A DNA stretch of 64,000 nt from Trichostrongylus colubriformis (Eukaryota; Nematoda; Chromadorea; Rhabditida; Trichostrongylidae). A program made the translations under genes and the position numbers. How positions within the stretch are numbered: position 1 is the stretch's first letter; each line of letters begins with the position of its first letter. Location: assembly GCA_963978905.1 (NCBI GenBank), contig OZ022259.1, positions 8,246,001 to 8,310,000 of the forward strand, in the 5' to 3' direction. Positions 1-13,700 of this stretch are shown here, in pieces. The notes under the pieces are model-generated. The model was given only the letters and a program-made list of their open reading frames with translations. It was not told where the DNA came from and did not search any database.

Positions 1-954
1 GGTAGTCTAAAAAGTCTTTTCGTATTTTTAAATACCGCTTTTTCCCTCCAAACTGCTTTCCAGCAATCTCTTCTGTACATACACATGTAGTACAAGTCCA
101 CACGCATCTATTGGTACTATTGTCTTCCATCTCCCGAATAACCATTTTCGGCAAAACAAACATATCGAAGGTCAACCTCATTTTCAATACAAAAATTTTT
201 CTTTGAATGGCGTTAGACAGGGAAAGGAAAAGGTGATAATCCGATAGAGCAAGATCAGGGCTATAAGGTGGATGGGGCAGCAATTTTTATCCAAACTCGA
301 GAATTTTTTGGCGAGCCACTTTTCAATAGTAAGAAGACTTGCCAAAAAATTGCCTCGTCAAAAAATTCTCAGCTTGGATAAAAATTGCTGCCCCATCCAC
401 CTTATAGCCCTGACCTTGCTCTATCGGATTATCACCTTTTCCTTTCCCTGTCTAACGCCATTCAAAGAAAAATTTTTGTATTGAAAATGAGGTTGACCTT
501 TGATATGTTTATTTTGCCGAAGAAGGTTATCCGGGAGATAGAAGACAATAATACCCACAGATGCGTGTGGACTTGCACTACATGTGTATGTACACATGTA
601 GTACAAGTCCACACGTGTATCCTCTTCTAGATGCCACAAGTCATTCCTCCTAATGTCGTTAAGTGAGAGATAGACGAAAGAAAACGGACGCAGGCAGGAA
701 ATACATCAAACTGTTGACTTGTTCGGGTTCAGTATTGAGAACTGCGCGTTTAGATTTGTGTCAAGTTTCGGACCGCGTTTCTTTTCATTAAACGTGCTAT
801 CGTTGGACTAGAGGATGGAAAATTGAGTGCTTTCCAGCAATCTCTACTGTACATACACATGTAGTCTACATGTGTATGTACAGCAGAGATTGCTGGAAAG
901 CAGTTTGGAGGGAAAAAGCGGTATTTAAAAATACGAAAAGACTTTTAGACTACC
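1..954. mobile_element. nested foldback element derived from a mariner
   Basis: Positions 1-88 repeat in inverted form at 866-954, and inside this 88-333 repeats inverted at about 345-603. The inner arm still reads HPPYSPDLALSDYHLF at about 391-440, the conserved last catalytic block of a mariner transposase. The left end may continue outside the window. Confidence 0.8.
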
Positions 955-1669
955 CAATATTATTACGAAATATAAAGATTACTATAATTGTTGTACTATA
1001 TATCATCACATAATTATTTTTTATTATTATTGTCATTTATTACATTTTATTCGCCATTTGACACCAAAGCATCCGTGTACGAGTGCAACGATGAATAACA
1101 CTAGTTTCGGCAGCCTATTAGATGGGTGTGACTTATGCCAGTTATCATCAGAGTGTTCTAAGTTGTAAAGTGTTATAAGCTCTCACAAATTCACAGATTT
1201 GTAATGGTATCCAATATTACTGAAGTTTGTCTTTGTTCAATTTTGGCCACACGGTTAGCAATTTCGCAGCATCTAAATTTCTCAATTTACAGTAGAAAAT
1301 ACTTCGAAATACGCCTAAATGTGGTCCATAAGCTCACAAGTAATAAGCAATACAACGAAATCATTCTATGGTAAGGAGAAACATCAGGCCAGAAAGGACA
1401 AGCAACACGATAAAGGCGTATAATGGGTTCGGGCTACATTCAGATCTTATTGGAACACCCAACATATAGCTGCCGCTGAACAGACTACGTTGGATTACCG
1501 TTCAATCTTCGGATTGATCGCTGCACCATTCAAACTACTCCATTCATCAACTCAGAAGACAATTATCACCGAAACTACCGAATCGACGGCTGAGTCGACG
1601 GAGATCAAAGTCAAAAGTAGATCAAAATTCACAAGTTCGAACGGCTGCAGAGACTGAGAAAAAACTCAC
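955..1669. other. no gene recognised; expected place of TRAPPC11 3-prime exons
   Basis: AT-rich up to about 1380, then a mixed stretch to 1669. No exon with TRAPPC11 similarity could be picked out, although a phase-0 frame (SLQPFELVNFDLLLTLIS) sits only 16 bases after the exon at 1670. Confidence 0.4.
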
Positions 1670-1771
1670 CAGAAGCCACTCAACATGAGTAACAACGATG
1701 TTAGCATTCGCAGTAATGTCAGCCTTGACTACGTGCTCCGTGTGATTGAGTATGGAGGCTAGAGGGAGCCC
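1670..1771 (-). CDS. TRAPPC11: TRAPPC11 coding exon (last found)
   Basis: Thirty-four codons, acceptor ACTCGTTCAG, donor GTGAGT, phase 0 both sides. The peptide GLPLASILNHTEHVV continues the family alignment. Remaining C-terminal exons are not recognised between 960 and 1669 and probably lie beyond the left edge. Confidence 0.58.
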
Positions 1772-4700
1772 CTGAACGAGTTATTTTTTTTTTCAACTAA
1801 AGCAGAGACCGTGGTAAGCTCAACGAATCCAGAACTCACATTCATACTGAAGACGCCACTTTTCACGCTAAGAGGTTCTCGGGCGATGATGCTCAGATGA
1901 ATGCGACATGTTCGACGTCGAGTCTCCCCCAAAAGTAGGTAACTTGCCTGAAGAATCAACAGTAATTGAATGAAAAGAGTACATTTGTTGACGATAATTG
2001 TTTCTTCCATAGAATAGGCCACGATTTCGGGTTAACCATGGCGGCAACAGGATTTGGATATGCATAAGGTCAACACATTGACTTACATGAGTAACGCCAT
2101 CTATTTTTTTTGTTGACACTGACCCAATGCCGAAAACGATGTCGATGCACTCGATTTTTCACCTTCTAGTCCAGCGACAGGATTTGGATATGCATAAGGT
2201 CAACACATTGACTTACATGAGTAATGCCATCTATTTTTTTGCTGACTTTGACCCAATGTCGGGAACGATGCCGACACACTCAATTTTTCATTCTCTAGTC
2301 CAACGACATCGCGTTTAATGGAAAAAACAGCAGTCCGAAACTGTACACAAATCCAAACGCGCAGTTGTCAATAGTGAACCCGAACAAGTCAACAGTTTGA
2401 TGTATTTCTCTGCCTGTGTCCGTTTTCTATCGAATATCTCTCTTAAAGGAACCAGAAGGGGTCCGAAACAACAGGAAAATGCAAAGAAATGAGCATTTTG
2501 TAACGAACGCTCAAGGTCAGAAGCGATAATCGGCGAAAGCCTTCCGATCTGTCCGCTGTAGGAGACGGGCCGCGGGGCAACGTTAATTCTAGCCATGCCA
2601 AGGAGTCAAATTGACGAGTTTGTGCAATGGTGGCCCCTTAAACTCGTTCGAACTACGACTTTTCTACCGCAGGCCAAAAGTTACCCCCTTCCGGTGTCTT
2701 TAACGACATCAGAAGGGATGGTTCGTGGCATCTAGAAGGATACATGTTCACTTTAATGAATGTTTGCATTCAAATAAACAATTAACGCGCAATTCGAACT
2801 CCGCTTCAAGTTCCCTATTACGGCCCCATGACGGCATGCACAGCTTGGATGAACGAGTAGCTTTGGAAAAAAGGTCGAAGCGCGCGGCTAGATTCATAGA
2901 CGAACTGAGCGGAGCAGCAGCAAGCAACACAACTTGTCAATGAATGACGATGTCGACTGTACCGAACGACGGCCCTAGCAGATTGGCAAGTGTAATTCGA
3001 TTCGCTATTGCCATTACCCATTAATATAGCCACCTGCCCTCAAAGATATTAAGCTGTTGGGTCAATCCATAAGTAATGTCGCATTTTTTTCATGCAAAAA
3101 TTTTTCCTATAAAAAAACAGGTTTAAACAGCAATTCATACATCAATCGGAAGAGATTTTTCAGCTCTACAAAATGGAATGCGTAGTTTATCTCTTGGTTG
3201 CTCGTAATGGGAAATTTTCAGGCTAGCGATGTTGTTGATTTAGTCGACAAAAATTGGCCAAACCGACAACTAGCATTAATTTTCAGAAAAATCAATCGTG
3301 TGTCTCGTACTGAGCCCCGACCTCTTCTATTATATGAAATGTGATGTCGCAATTCATTTCTTTAAAAGTATCAAATTCTAATTGATGAAAAATAATTATA
3401 GAGTAATTTGTAGGCGTCTCCAAAAAGATATGGTTTGGTATCCGTTTCGCACGGACCCATAGAGGGAACCAAACAACAGCGAATATCCTCCTTCTGTGCT
3501 CTTCAGTAAGGGATGGGAGGAAAAACAATGTTGTTCGTGTGTATACTTATATAAATTTATTTGAATCGTAAATACAAGTCTTGGGAGGTTTTATTCCTAT
3601 TTATTTGAGAATTAAGTATCCAAAAACCTTGCCCTGATAATTCAGTGTTGCTACTATTTGTTCATCTAATTTAAGTTTATGAGTTCCATCAATTGTTTGC
3701 TTGGGAAGTGGCATCGCTCTTTTCCAAATCTGGTTTTTTCCGCCACAACTGTGTGATTTTTGACAATTCGTCGAATCGAGGCAAGAAAATTTTTTGCCTT
3801 GTACCGCTAAAAGAGTGGTGGGATGTTGAGAAGAGCTACTGATCGGATTCCTTAACTTTCTAATAAAAAAAAAAAGGAATTGTGAAATAATGTCAACTGC
3901 ACCTATACCACATGCTTTTGAAGTTTAATATGAACTGCAGCTAGAACAAAATCAAAACACGTTTTCGATAAGGCACAAAAAAAACCCCTTCCCTATAGTT
4001 CATGAAGGCTGAGCCTGAGCAGGGAATTTGGAAGAAGATATCCCATTTTGAATAAACGTGAGTGCTTTCGAAAAAACGATTAGGAAAAAAAGGCGAGAGT
4101 TTTCAATCAAGCAATTGGTGGGACTTGCGGAACGGATCTGAATTGAATACGGGTCACATTATTGGTTGATTTTTCTGAAGTGAATTATAATGTTTTAATT
4201 AATTGCCGATTTGGTCAATTTTTGTCGGCTAAGCAACCACTTCGCCAGCCTGAAAATCGACACATTATGACGTACACAGAAAGTGAACATGTCATGTGGT
4301 AGAGCAGAAAAATCTCTTTCGAATGATATATGACGTGCTACAAAAACTATTAACTTTATAGGGAAAAATTCGTTTGGAAAAAAGACACTACTTATGGAAT
4401 GACCCAATATAAAGATATATTAGGTTGATTCATAATAAATCGGACAAATTGACCAATTTTAATCATTGTCGTACAACTTTTTTACGACAGTACTTTACGC
4501 CGTGTACGCTCCACCAACCGCGGTTTTCGTCTTCGATGGAATAGTCGCCTGACGCAAACTTCGAATGCTACAACTACAGTGTACTTCTGCCGGGGGCATG
4601 CTCCTTGTGAACTTCTATCAGACGTCTGCCGATATCCGCGGGTTCCTGGCCAGATAGCGATATAAATAGTATGACGTTGCGGATGTGGTCTCTGGACCGC

Positions 4701-7700
4701 TTGAAATCGTGCGGCATTGTGGCGGAATGAATTTACTTTGGAGTGATTATTTTGCGGTACTTTGAAGAGATTTCCATACTCATTCCAACGGTACCTCGCG
4801 CGTCCATTTTCGTTAATTCGTTACTGAGTTATGATCTCTAGAAATCATCACTACCATTTGTCCGATTTATTATGAATCAACCTAATACAATGAAGAATGT
4901 GCTCCGAGAAGAGCAAAACCGTTGATTATTTACTGATTTGTGAAAAAATCGAGTCCTTCTGAAAAGGGTCAGTACAGTGAAAAGTTTCAGATTTATCTCA
5001 CCTCCAACTCCAAGTCGATACTTCCAACAAGTTGTGCAGAAAACCGAACGGGGATGTGGATCTGAAGAACAATCTTATCACTTTCGAATATGGTGCTGAT
5101 AAAACAATATACAAATCGGCAAATCGGTCACTCACCGTTTCTCCAGATTCTACACTCCCTGCTCCCACAATCGTCAGCTCAGAACGAAGTTCATCATCCT
5201 CATCAACAAACAGAACCGCTATGGCTTCAGTTGACTGCTGTTCGTTACGCTTGAAATCCAATCTGAACTAATACCGATGGTTTTACATGCATTCTCATGC
5301 GGTTTTACATCCACCTTATACTGCATCCTTCCCGGGAAATACTCTGCTGTATTTTGACACATTCTCTTTCGATCCCACACATGTTCACAACTGTCTGCTA
5401 AGAGATTACGAGCGTAACCTTCCTCCAACTGCCCTACGTAAATACTAGAGCACACAAAGTAAGCAGGGCCATCCTGACACGTGCTTATTTGGCCGACAAC
5501 CCTTTCAGTACCGTCCCCACCTAGGTCGAATTATTCCAGCGGAGGAACAGCACAACAGGAAAACATATGTAGCGCAATCGATCAAACACAGCTACAAAAC
5601 AAGCAGCTAATATAGGACAAAGATACCTCTTGAAGGAATCGTCCACAGAAAAATGAGTTTTTCGTTACCCATCATTTACTTATGTTGTATTTGCCCAATG
5701 TGGGCCGCATGCTACGTCTCACGCGAAAAATGTGAATGTGGCCAAGATAAGGCACCACAAGGTCTCGGCCGAGTGGGCGGGGCCTACGAGCAAGTGCCCA
5801 ACCCGTCGTCCGCCGCGGTCGTAGACGCATTATAGGAGCCGACAGTCACGTAAACAGTCCTACTCCCCGTTCCGAACCGCGGCAGAAGATGGGACGGGCT
5901 TTTACTCGAAGGCCTCGCCCATCCGGCCAAAAATTTGGGGGGTTTATTGGCTATATCTTAGCCGAATTCTCACTGCAAATACAGGATAAATATGTGGGTA
6001 ACAAAGAACTCATTTTTCCGTGGATTCCTTTATCCCTAACATACCGCCCAAGGTGTAATGCGTCATTCTTAAAGGAACCGGAAGGGGTCCGAAACAAGAG
6101 AAAGATGCAAAGAAATGAGCATCTTGTAACGAACACATAAGGTTAGAGGCGATAATCGGTGAAAAAACCCGGTTCAAGAGCGCATCGCTGCGGTGTGTAT
6201 TCGCATCCAATTCGCATCATTTCACAGATCTTCCGAGTTGTCCGCTGTAGGAGACGGGCAGCGGGCCAACGTTAGTTGTAGCACCAGACTCCCAGCGCAG
6301 TGGAGTGGCCATTCCCACTACATTAACATTCATGTAAGTACATCTAGAAACAATATAAGAAAGAACAAAGTAAAAAGTAAAAAGAAAAAACAAACTTCTA
6401 ATAGAAACATCTCATTTTGGCACCATGCCAAGGCGTCAAATAGGCGAGTTTGTGCAATGGCGGCCACTTAAACTCGTCCACACTACGTCTGTTCTACCGT
6501 AAGCCAAAATTATCCCCTTCTGGTGTTTAAAGGTAAAGACACCACTGATGAACAACTTTTCCCCACCGACAATAAATAAATAAATGGGGAGGGTCAACTT
6601 GAGGTACAGCCATAGGTTTTGAGTCGATGTGCAGCGCTTTCAGGTGATAAGAAAAGAGAAGCTTCAAAAGTGATTTAAACAGTTCGTGGCCGTGCAGACA
6701 TACCGAACGGATTCGACTCTGTGGTTACAAGTATTCTTTAGCTCAAGTGTAGCAGCAGCAATTTCGGCAACAAGGCAGTTTACATGGGTTGTAGACGGGT
6801 TGGCAACCAGTTCACCATCGGAAGCAGCAATCCTTAAAGAGATACACATAAGACTGTTAATGTGGCTGTTGATTACAAACATAAGACACCATACCTTAGC
6901 ATACTGCAACCAAAATCGGATCGTAAGCGCTGGGGCTGTAAAGACGGTGTGTTGTCAAAGTTGTACTCCAATTGACCGAACATTTTCGAATGACGATCGC
7001 CTAACTCCAAACACACACGGGTAATCTGAATTCATTATGACACTGTACAGATAGAATGAAAAGCTACGCCCTTTAAGAAGGACTGATCGTCTTCTCGTAC
7101 TTCAAAGTCGTCATACACAAACGGGACAGCCACGAATGACTGAAACGCGTCAGGACAAAACAATGGCTTATGCGGAGGAGGTCATCATTAATATGAGCCG
7201 CCCTCACATTAAAGTCGAAGTGAAGTCAGCCACGTTACGATGCACCGGCTCGTAGTGGAGATGTGGAGATGATGTAGTGGTAACAGACGCTGCTCCATTA
7301 ATGTGGTCAGGGGATCAAAGTTCTGGATCAACGCCCTTCGGCGTAGGTGGTCTCACATCGAAATAATACGGTCCGAATGGAAGCAGAATGCACGGTGCAT
7401 TCCGTAAAAGGCTCAATTGGCGGGTGATGGGCTTTTTAGCCTTCTTTCCTTTGACCGCTTCCTACTTAACCCTTGAGGAACACTATAACGTCTATGACTC
7501 ACCCATATACACTGTCCTTTCTGGATCTGTGCCGTGGACAGATCTAGCATGACAATAACAGTGGTTTTCGTCTGAGGTTTGAGCGTTACGAACTGTCGCG
7601 AAGCCTGCAGCACGGAATCCGAAACAGTAGCGGTACCGGCGGTTCGGCGTCGTCGTTCCAGATCGCAGCCTACGACTACTGCAGAGAAGCTGAAATGAAG

Positions 7701-10700
7701 AGTATTATCGGTTTAGCTTCTCTCCACAGTGAGAACGTGCCAGGAATATTGCGAATGCTATCCCAAGAACTATGACTACAAGGTAGCCAAACTATTAGTA
7801 TTAGTCTATTAGTCCATGTAAGCTGTCCTCATCTTTATGCTACATTCAAAGGAATCGTCCACGGAAAATTCAGTTTTTCTGTTACCCATATATTTACGTT
7901 GTATTTGCCTAATATGTGCAGCATGCAAAGCTTCACGTGGAAAAATGTGAATCCGGCTAAGATAAAGTACAAATCTTGGCCGGGTGGGCGGGGCCTCCTA
8001 ACAAAGGGCCACCCCACCGTTCGCCGCGGTCCAAGACGCATTATAGAAACAGACGCTCACGTTAACAGTCCCACTCTCCGTTCCTAATAGCGTCCTACGA
8101 CGGGGCGGGGCTTTCACTCGGAGGTCCCGCCCACCCGTCCGAAAATTTGGGGAGCTGTATCTTAGCCGAATTCTCACTTTTTCGCGTGAAATTTCGCATG
8201 CTGCCCCTATTAGGCGAATACAGAATAAATATATGGGTAATGGAGAATTTCAATGTTCCGTGGAGGATTCCTTTGATGAGAGAGGTCTCTTAGTTTCCCA
8301 AAAAAAAAAGAAAAAAAACGTGTTGCACATGTTTGTTGTAGAAGAAGTGTAAAATGATAAATTTCAAAAACAAGAGTTCCCGGGAAACTTTGCTTCTAAG
8401 GCTTTCCGTAAATATGTGTGGATCGTATAATGATCTCTTGGGACAAAGCGCCGGATGAATGGAGTGAACCGTCAAAGAGGGTAACCGTAACCGCCAAACC
8501 TATGTAAATATGGGAAAATCAAGCGTAGCTTTCAAAAACCTCCTTTCACCTTACTTGTAAACCTCTCACTGAAACTATTTTGAAATCTCATAGCGGTCTA
8601 CAAAAGAAACTACTATATTTGAGGCCACTACGTACCCATTTGGTGCGAGCAAAAGCTAGCGTCATTTTGATGCAGTTCAAGATGTGAAATACCGATTTGG
8701 CTAAGCTCGAACTCTGGGGTGACTTGACTTCATAGAACACGAATGCAAACGAATGCTGGTAAATTTGCTAAAGAAGTTCCGTGAAGTTTTTGCAGTGGAA
8801 ATTAAGTAGTTACTTAGGCCGTGAATTCAACACAACCCCTTTTCCATCATTTTGTCCTCCAGCTGTGTAGTAACGTTTAATCTATTATATGTGAATCTAG
8901 ATAAAGACATGGTTGCAACTCGTGAAAAAACCTGGGTCTATCCAATGTCGCGTTCCAATTTACTCTCTCAAAGAAACAAACAAATACTGATTCTGCCGCT
9001 CTTCTTGTACCCTTTCGTTATGGAAGATGACTCAACACCTGAAGTTCCAACTTGGCAAAAATTTCATTCACACAGTTACTTCTGACCAACTTGGCAAAAA
9101 TTTCATTCACACAGTTACTTCTGACTGTCCCGGTATCTTTCTTACCATATGTACTTTAGGGAACCCATACCTGATCGGATGCATAGCTGACGACTTCAAA
9201 CATACGCGAACCGGAACTCTGGCATCCATCTGCACAGGTTCATTCTCAAGAAATCCTACCTAAATCATGCACTCAACAGTTAACAATAAAAAGTATCCGA
9301 ATCACCATCCAAACGTACACTGACGACCCACCTGAACCGTTACAAAACCTTCAAGATGGGACGCCTGTATGCTGAAAAATTGACGTTCCGTAAACACCTT
9401 TGCCCAATTTTGCTGGTATTGCGCCATCTGCAAGTATTCAGCAACCTCACTCAAACTAGTTCATTTGAACACCGAAATTCTCAAAAGTTACAGTAATATC
9501 AAGCACGGATGAGCCCATTAATGTTGCACTCTGTGTCAAAGTTCTTTCCACTGCTTAAAATCATGTATTTTGGTCTACGCTGAGATATTTTTAGCAATGA
9601 CCGGTGCGTAGTGACGTTGCTCATAGAACATTGAACCAAATTATGTGCTCCATAGGGAGCAATCAAAAGCCGTTAATTAGATACAATCGGCGAATGCGTC
9701 ATCGGCTGGAATCGCCAACTTTTAAAAAAAATGTTGTGCCGGGGTTTACTCGCCAGAGAATGAATTCAAAAGCGGCCAAACAAACACAGACAAACATAAG
9801 AACCGTACGAAATCCATGGAAAATATTGGTTCGTTAAATAAATATGTCAAATAAGAAGTTTTCCCGTGAAGTTATAAAATTGGGGGATATTCCGCGAGCC
9901 GTTCGAAATAGGTTTACCTGCTCTTCGGTTACCTTTTGGATTCGTTAGAATGGTGTCGACGGTCAGGTTCGGATCCGCCGCATTTATGGAGTATGAAATT
10001 TCAAGAAGTCCGTGCATGAAGGCAGAGGCGCCGTTCTCTGACAGCACTTACTCCTGTCATGAAGCGTCTGAACCCGGGGAAACACTTCATCCACAAAATG
10101 TCCCAATTAACATCGTGGTGTGTAAGTTATATGAAGCATTGTTTCCAAAGCTGAATTCTAAATTTTGGCTGAACTGATTGGAACGAAACTCAACCTCACA
10201 TATACTGATTGTGAGAAAGACCCTTTTTTTAAGAAAATTTCCCTGTTGTCGAGGCCATCCTTTTAACACTCTAAGATCACCTGGGACTCTAAACCTCAAG
10301 ACTTACTTCTCGTAGCCGATAACGTTTTTCGCAACAACGCCGAGACTTTTTAGACGTCTGGGGCAGTCGCGGATGACGCTCCCTTACCTACTGCACTTCA
10401 TTTGGAAAGTGAGCACACTGTGAGAGCTTTAATCATGTTTCACATTAGGCATTTTCGTTTCTTTATTGTTTATTTGCGTCACAAAGTTGATAAATGGAAA
10501 TTATCGGAAGTAAGGCCTTTGTACTTATAATTTGATGTTTTGGGAATTCAGCACACAATTAAACATTGTATGAACCACCAATAAAGGTAATAAATATACT
10601 ATAATTCTGTGCAAGTGGCAAATGATTACCTCACAAGCACGTGGGAACATTTGGCGAATAGGGAACAGCAAAATTGACTACATGAAGAAGCAGTGGTTAC

Positions 10701-13700
10701 AGCACATTGACTCTACTATGATTCCGCTCACATCTTTTGGAAAATTGACAATTGGTGACGATCGATCGGATTTATCAACGGAAACCGTCGCAAGCTTTGG
10801 ACCGTCTCGTGCGACGAGTTCAACATTCAATAAAATATCGAATTTGGAAAAGTATGTCACTACCTTCCCTGTGAGCGCGGAGATTTTTTTCAACCCACAG
10901 ACAAGACCCCGTTTTTTGGGCCTACACCATATGATCAATTGCTGCTCGCCCTTGTTCCGCACAAACATTAGTTTTCAGTGAATTATCTTCAAGTTTCAGG
11001 GCACTTTTCAGCAACAGCTTTTCACATTTTTAGAAGTTTTAAGATCATTTTGTCAGAATCGATCGGGTGATTGTGCACTGCAGGAATCATCCAAACTTCA
11101 AATTACAGGCAAGCGCTTCTTCTATGATTGAGCCTCGAACATCAGTGTACAGCGTATTTTGAATGCAGATTAATTTTCCCTCTCATCGCTTAAATACATC
11201 TTTAAGCGATAAAAATCACATGGTGTATTCGAAAAGCATATTCCAAGCCTCCATAAAACCACATAAAGGTTGTGAAGATGGGCAGAAAACACACAAACAC
11301 GAATGAATTTTACACTCCTGCCTTCAGCTGGGAAACTGATGACCAAGGATGTAGAAATCATTTACGGTAACGGTTCAACTTTTTGTCCATTATCTTTTAT
11401 TGCCTTCCTCTTCTCTAGATATCGTTGTCTCGAGTAAGTGAAAGCTAAATGACCTCCTAATTACCCTGCACAGATCAGGTCAGTGCCTCGCGGCGTTACC
11501 ACAGATTCGAGCCTCCTATCCATTAATATTAATGAGAAGTTCTCAATATATAGTGCGCACCGGTGTGATGTGGTAACACAGCGAAGCATTGACCTGATCT
11601 GCGCAGGGTAATGGGAGACTAATTAGCATTTACTTAGAATTTCGTGTTCGTGTGCTTTCAGCCCATCCTCACACTTCCATGCAATCAAAATCATTCATCA
11701 GCCATCAGACTTTATCATAAAAGGAGCGATTGGCCTGTATTTCAGAAGTTGAGATGATTCCTGCAGTGCGCAACTAGTATCTGTTGGAGGCGAGGTATTT
11801 TTTCAATCACTTGATAGATTCTGACGAAATGAGCTTGAAAATTTTCAAAATGTCGTGGAAAGCTCTTGCTAAAAGGTGTCCTGAACCTTAAGACAATTCA
11901 CTGAAGAACATGTGAATGTAGCCACAAAAAAGTCAGAATCTTGTCTTAGAATAAAAAAAAGAAAATCTTCGCACGTTTCACCGAAAGCTGGTGACCTAGT
12001 TATCTAAATTCGACACTTTATAGGTCGTTGAACTCGTTGCATCAAAACGAAACCAGAGCTTCCAATTTTTTCCCATTTTATCCACTTCAAACGAAATTAT
12101 GACGGTTTGACGGTTAGCGGCGAATAATCCACTGTCGATTTTACAAAAAATGGGAGCGGTACTGTATTTTGAACTACTTGTCCGTGACCCATTATGGAGT
12201 TTGAAATCTCACATCTTACCCGAGGTCGAAGTGGCTACTGGAAAAGAAATATCATTCAGCGCGCTTTCCAACGCTGATCTCAAATCCGTTTCCAAACTAT
12301 GCCAAAGGATTCTGAGTGGATATGGACGTTTTTTCTAAATACATCGATGCATGTGTCTAGGTGGCTTCCCCACCGAGATTGTGGATTACCCATTGAATAT
12401 TGCTGCCAACAGGAAAAACAGCCCCTTTCTTAAGATCGATTCATGTGAATGACACCATAGTTGGGAAACCCTTTTTGGTTCTATGAGATTTTCCTTTATG
12501 TTGGAAGAACAACCCAAAGATGTTCTCTTGTACAATGATTGCAAATGTTAAAAATACAGTTTTCTTGTACAATGATTGCAAATGTTAAAAAAAAACAATG
12601 TGTAAAAAAATCAGGATCGAATAAAAGATCCTATAATCTCAGCTTGAAGATAGCAAAATCAATAAAATTTTGTGTTCAAAAGGGGGCATAATTTCAGAAA
12701 TCTCCACGATACTTTAGTTGCAAATAGCTCGCACTGAAGAGGCTCACTAGAAGCTTTTGGTTCACACCCACCCATCCAAAATATGCTCAGAAAAAAACTG
12801 TTAGGACAGGGAAGCAGAGATATTTCAGATTGATATGGCAAGGCATAACAGCAGCATATGTGCCAAAAGAACGAAATAAATAGTGGCCATGATCGGGTGG
12901 ATCACGCCATGACGATTTGAAAGATAGTAAACATAGGTTTGAGAAACAGTGAAAAAAGGAATGGTAAGAAAGGGAGAAGGAAAGAACTAGTAAGAAAGAG
13001 CGTAGTGAACAAAAGAACTGTTAGTTTAAAAATTTCACCGCCTTATAAAGCTAGGCCAACATAGAGCCTTCAAAAACGACAGGAAATAATCATATCAGAA
13101 GCTCTAGAAACCTGACCAATTCGCGATCTATGTAATGACGTCACAAAAAGTGTCGAAGATTCGACACCGAAGGGTATTTGAACGCAAGTGCATGAAATGA
13201 CATATGAAGGGACAAGCCTCAAACAACTACCTGCGCAGGTGTCAAGTCATCCTGTGGGAATGGAGGTGCCGGTGGTTGACACTGAAGCACTGCCCGTAGT
13301 CCTTCTTCAGCTGCTGGCGAATTCAGGATTAACTGGACGCAACACCAGACGTAGTCCTTAAATGCAATTTGATGTCATGTTTTCTGAGCTATCGGAACAG
13401 ACGAACCTTGAGGGATGCTACACAGTAGGAAGCACTGATTGCTTTCTGTAGAATGTCTAGTCGTACAGCAGGTGGTATACCCTCTCTTACAACAGCTACC
13501 CAAAGCTGCAGCGCACGCACCAAGTCGCCACTTGAATAGTAAACGTTGGCTTTCTAAATAAGAAAAATTTACTATCTCGTGCTTACAAGCGGTCATGAAC
13601 GAGGAAGGGTTGGGGAGGGAAACGTTGTCCATCGAACAGGTGCCGTGACAAGAACACCACTGAGTTGTGGTGAAAATCAAATACTGAATATGTGTATATT

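Noticed and set aside
9847..10047. Minus-strand stretch ASAFMHGLLEISYSINAADPN, at first taken for a TRAPPC11 exon
   Set aside because: It resembles a segment near residue 850 of the family but lies between exons for about residues 500 and 530, so the order is wrong.
10622..10981. 119-codon plus-strand frame with a GTGAGC donor, looking like an exon
   Set aside because: The same sequence recurs in inverted form at about 11960-12130 with a stop, so it is part of a large inverted repeat. Both strands are open here.
11170..11361. Minus-strand EGRSVKFIRVCVF frame as a TRAPPC11 candidate
   Set aside because: It lies inside the inverted repeat and the alignment is already filled by the exon at 7503.
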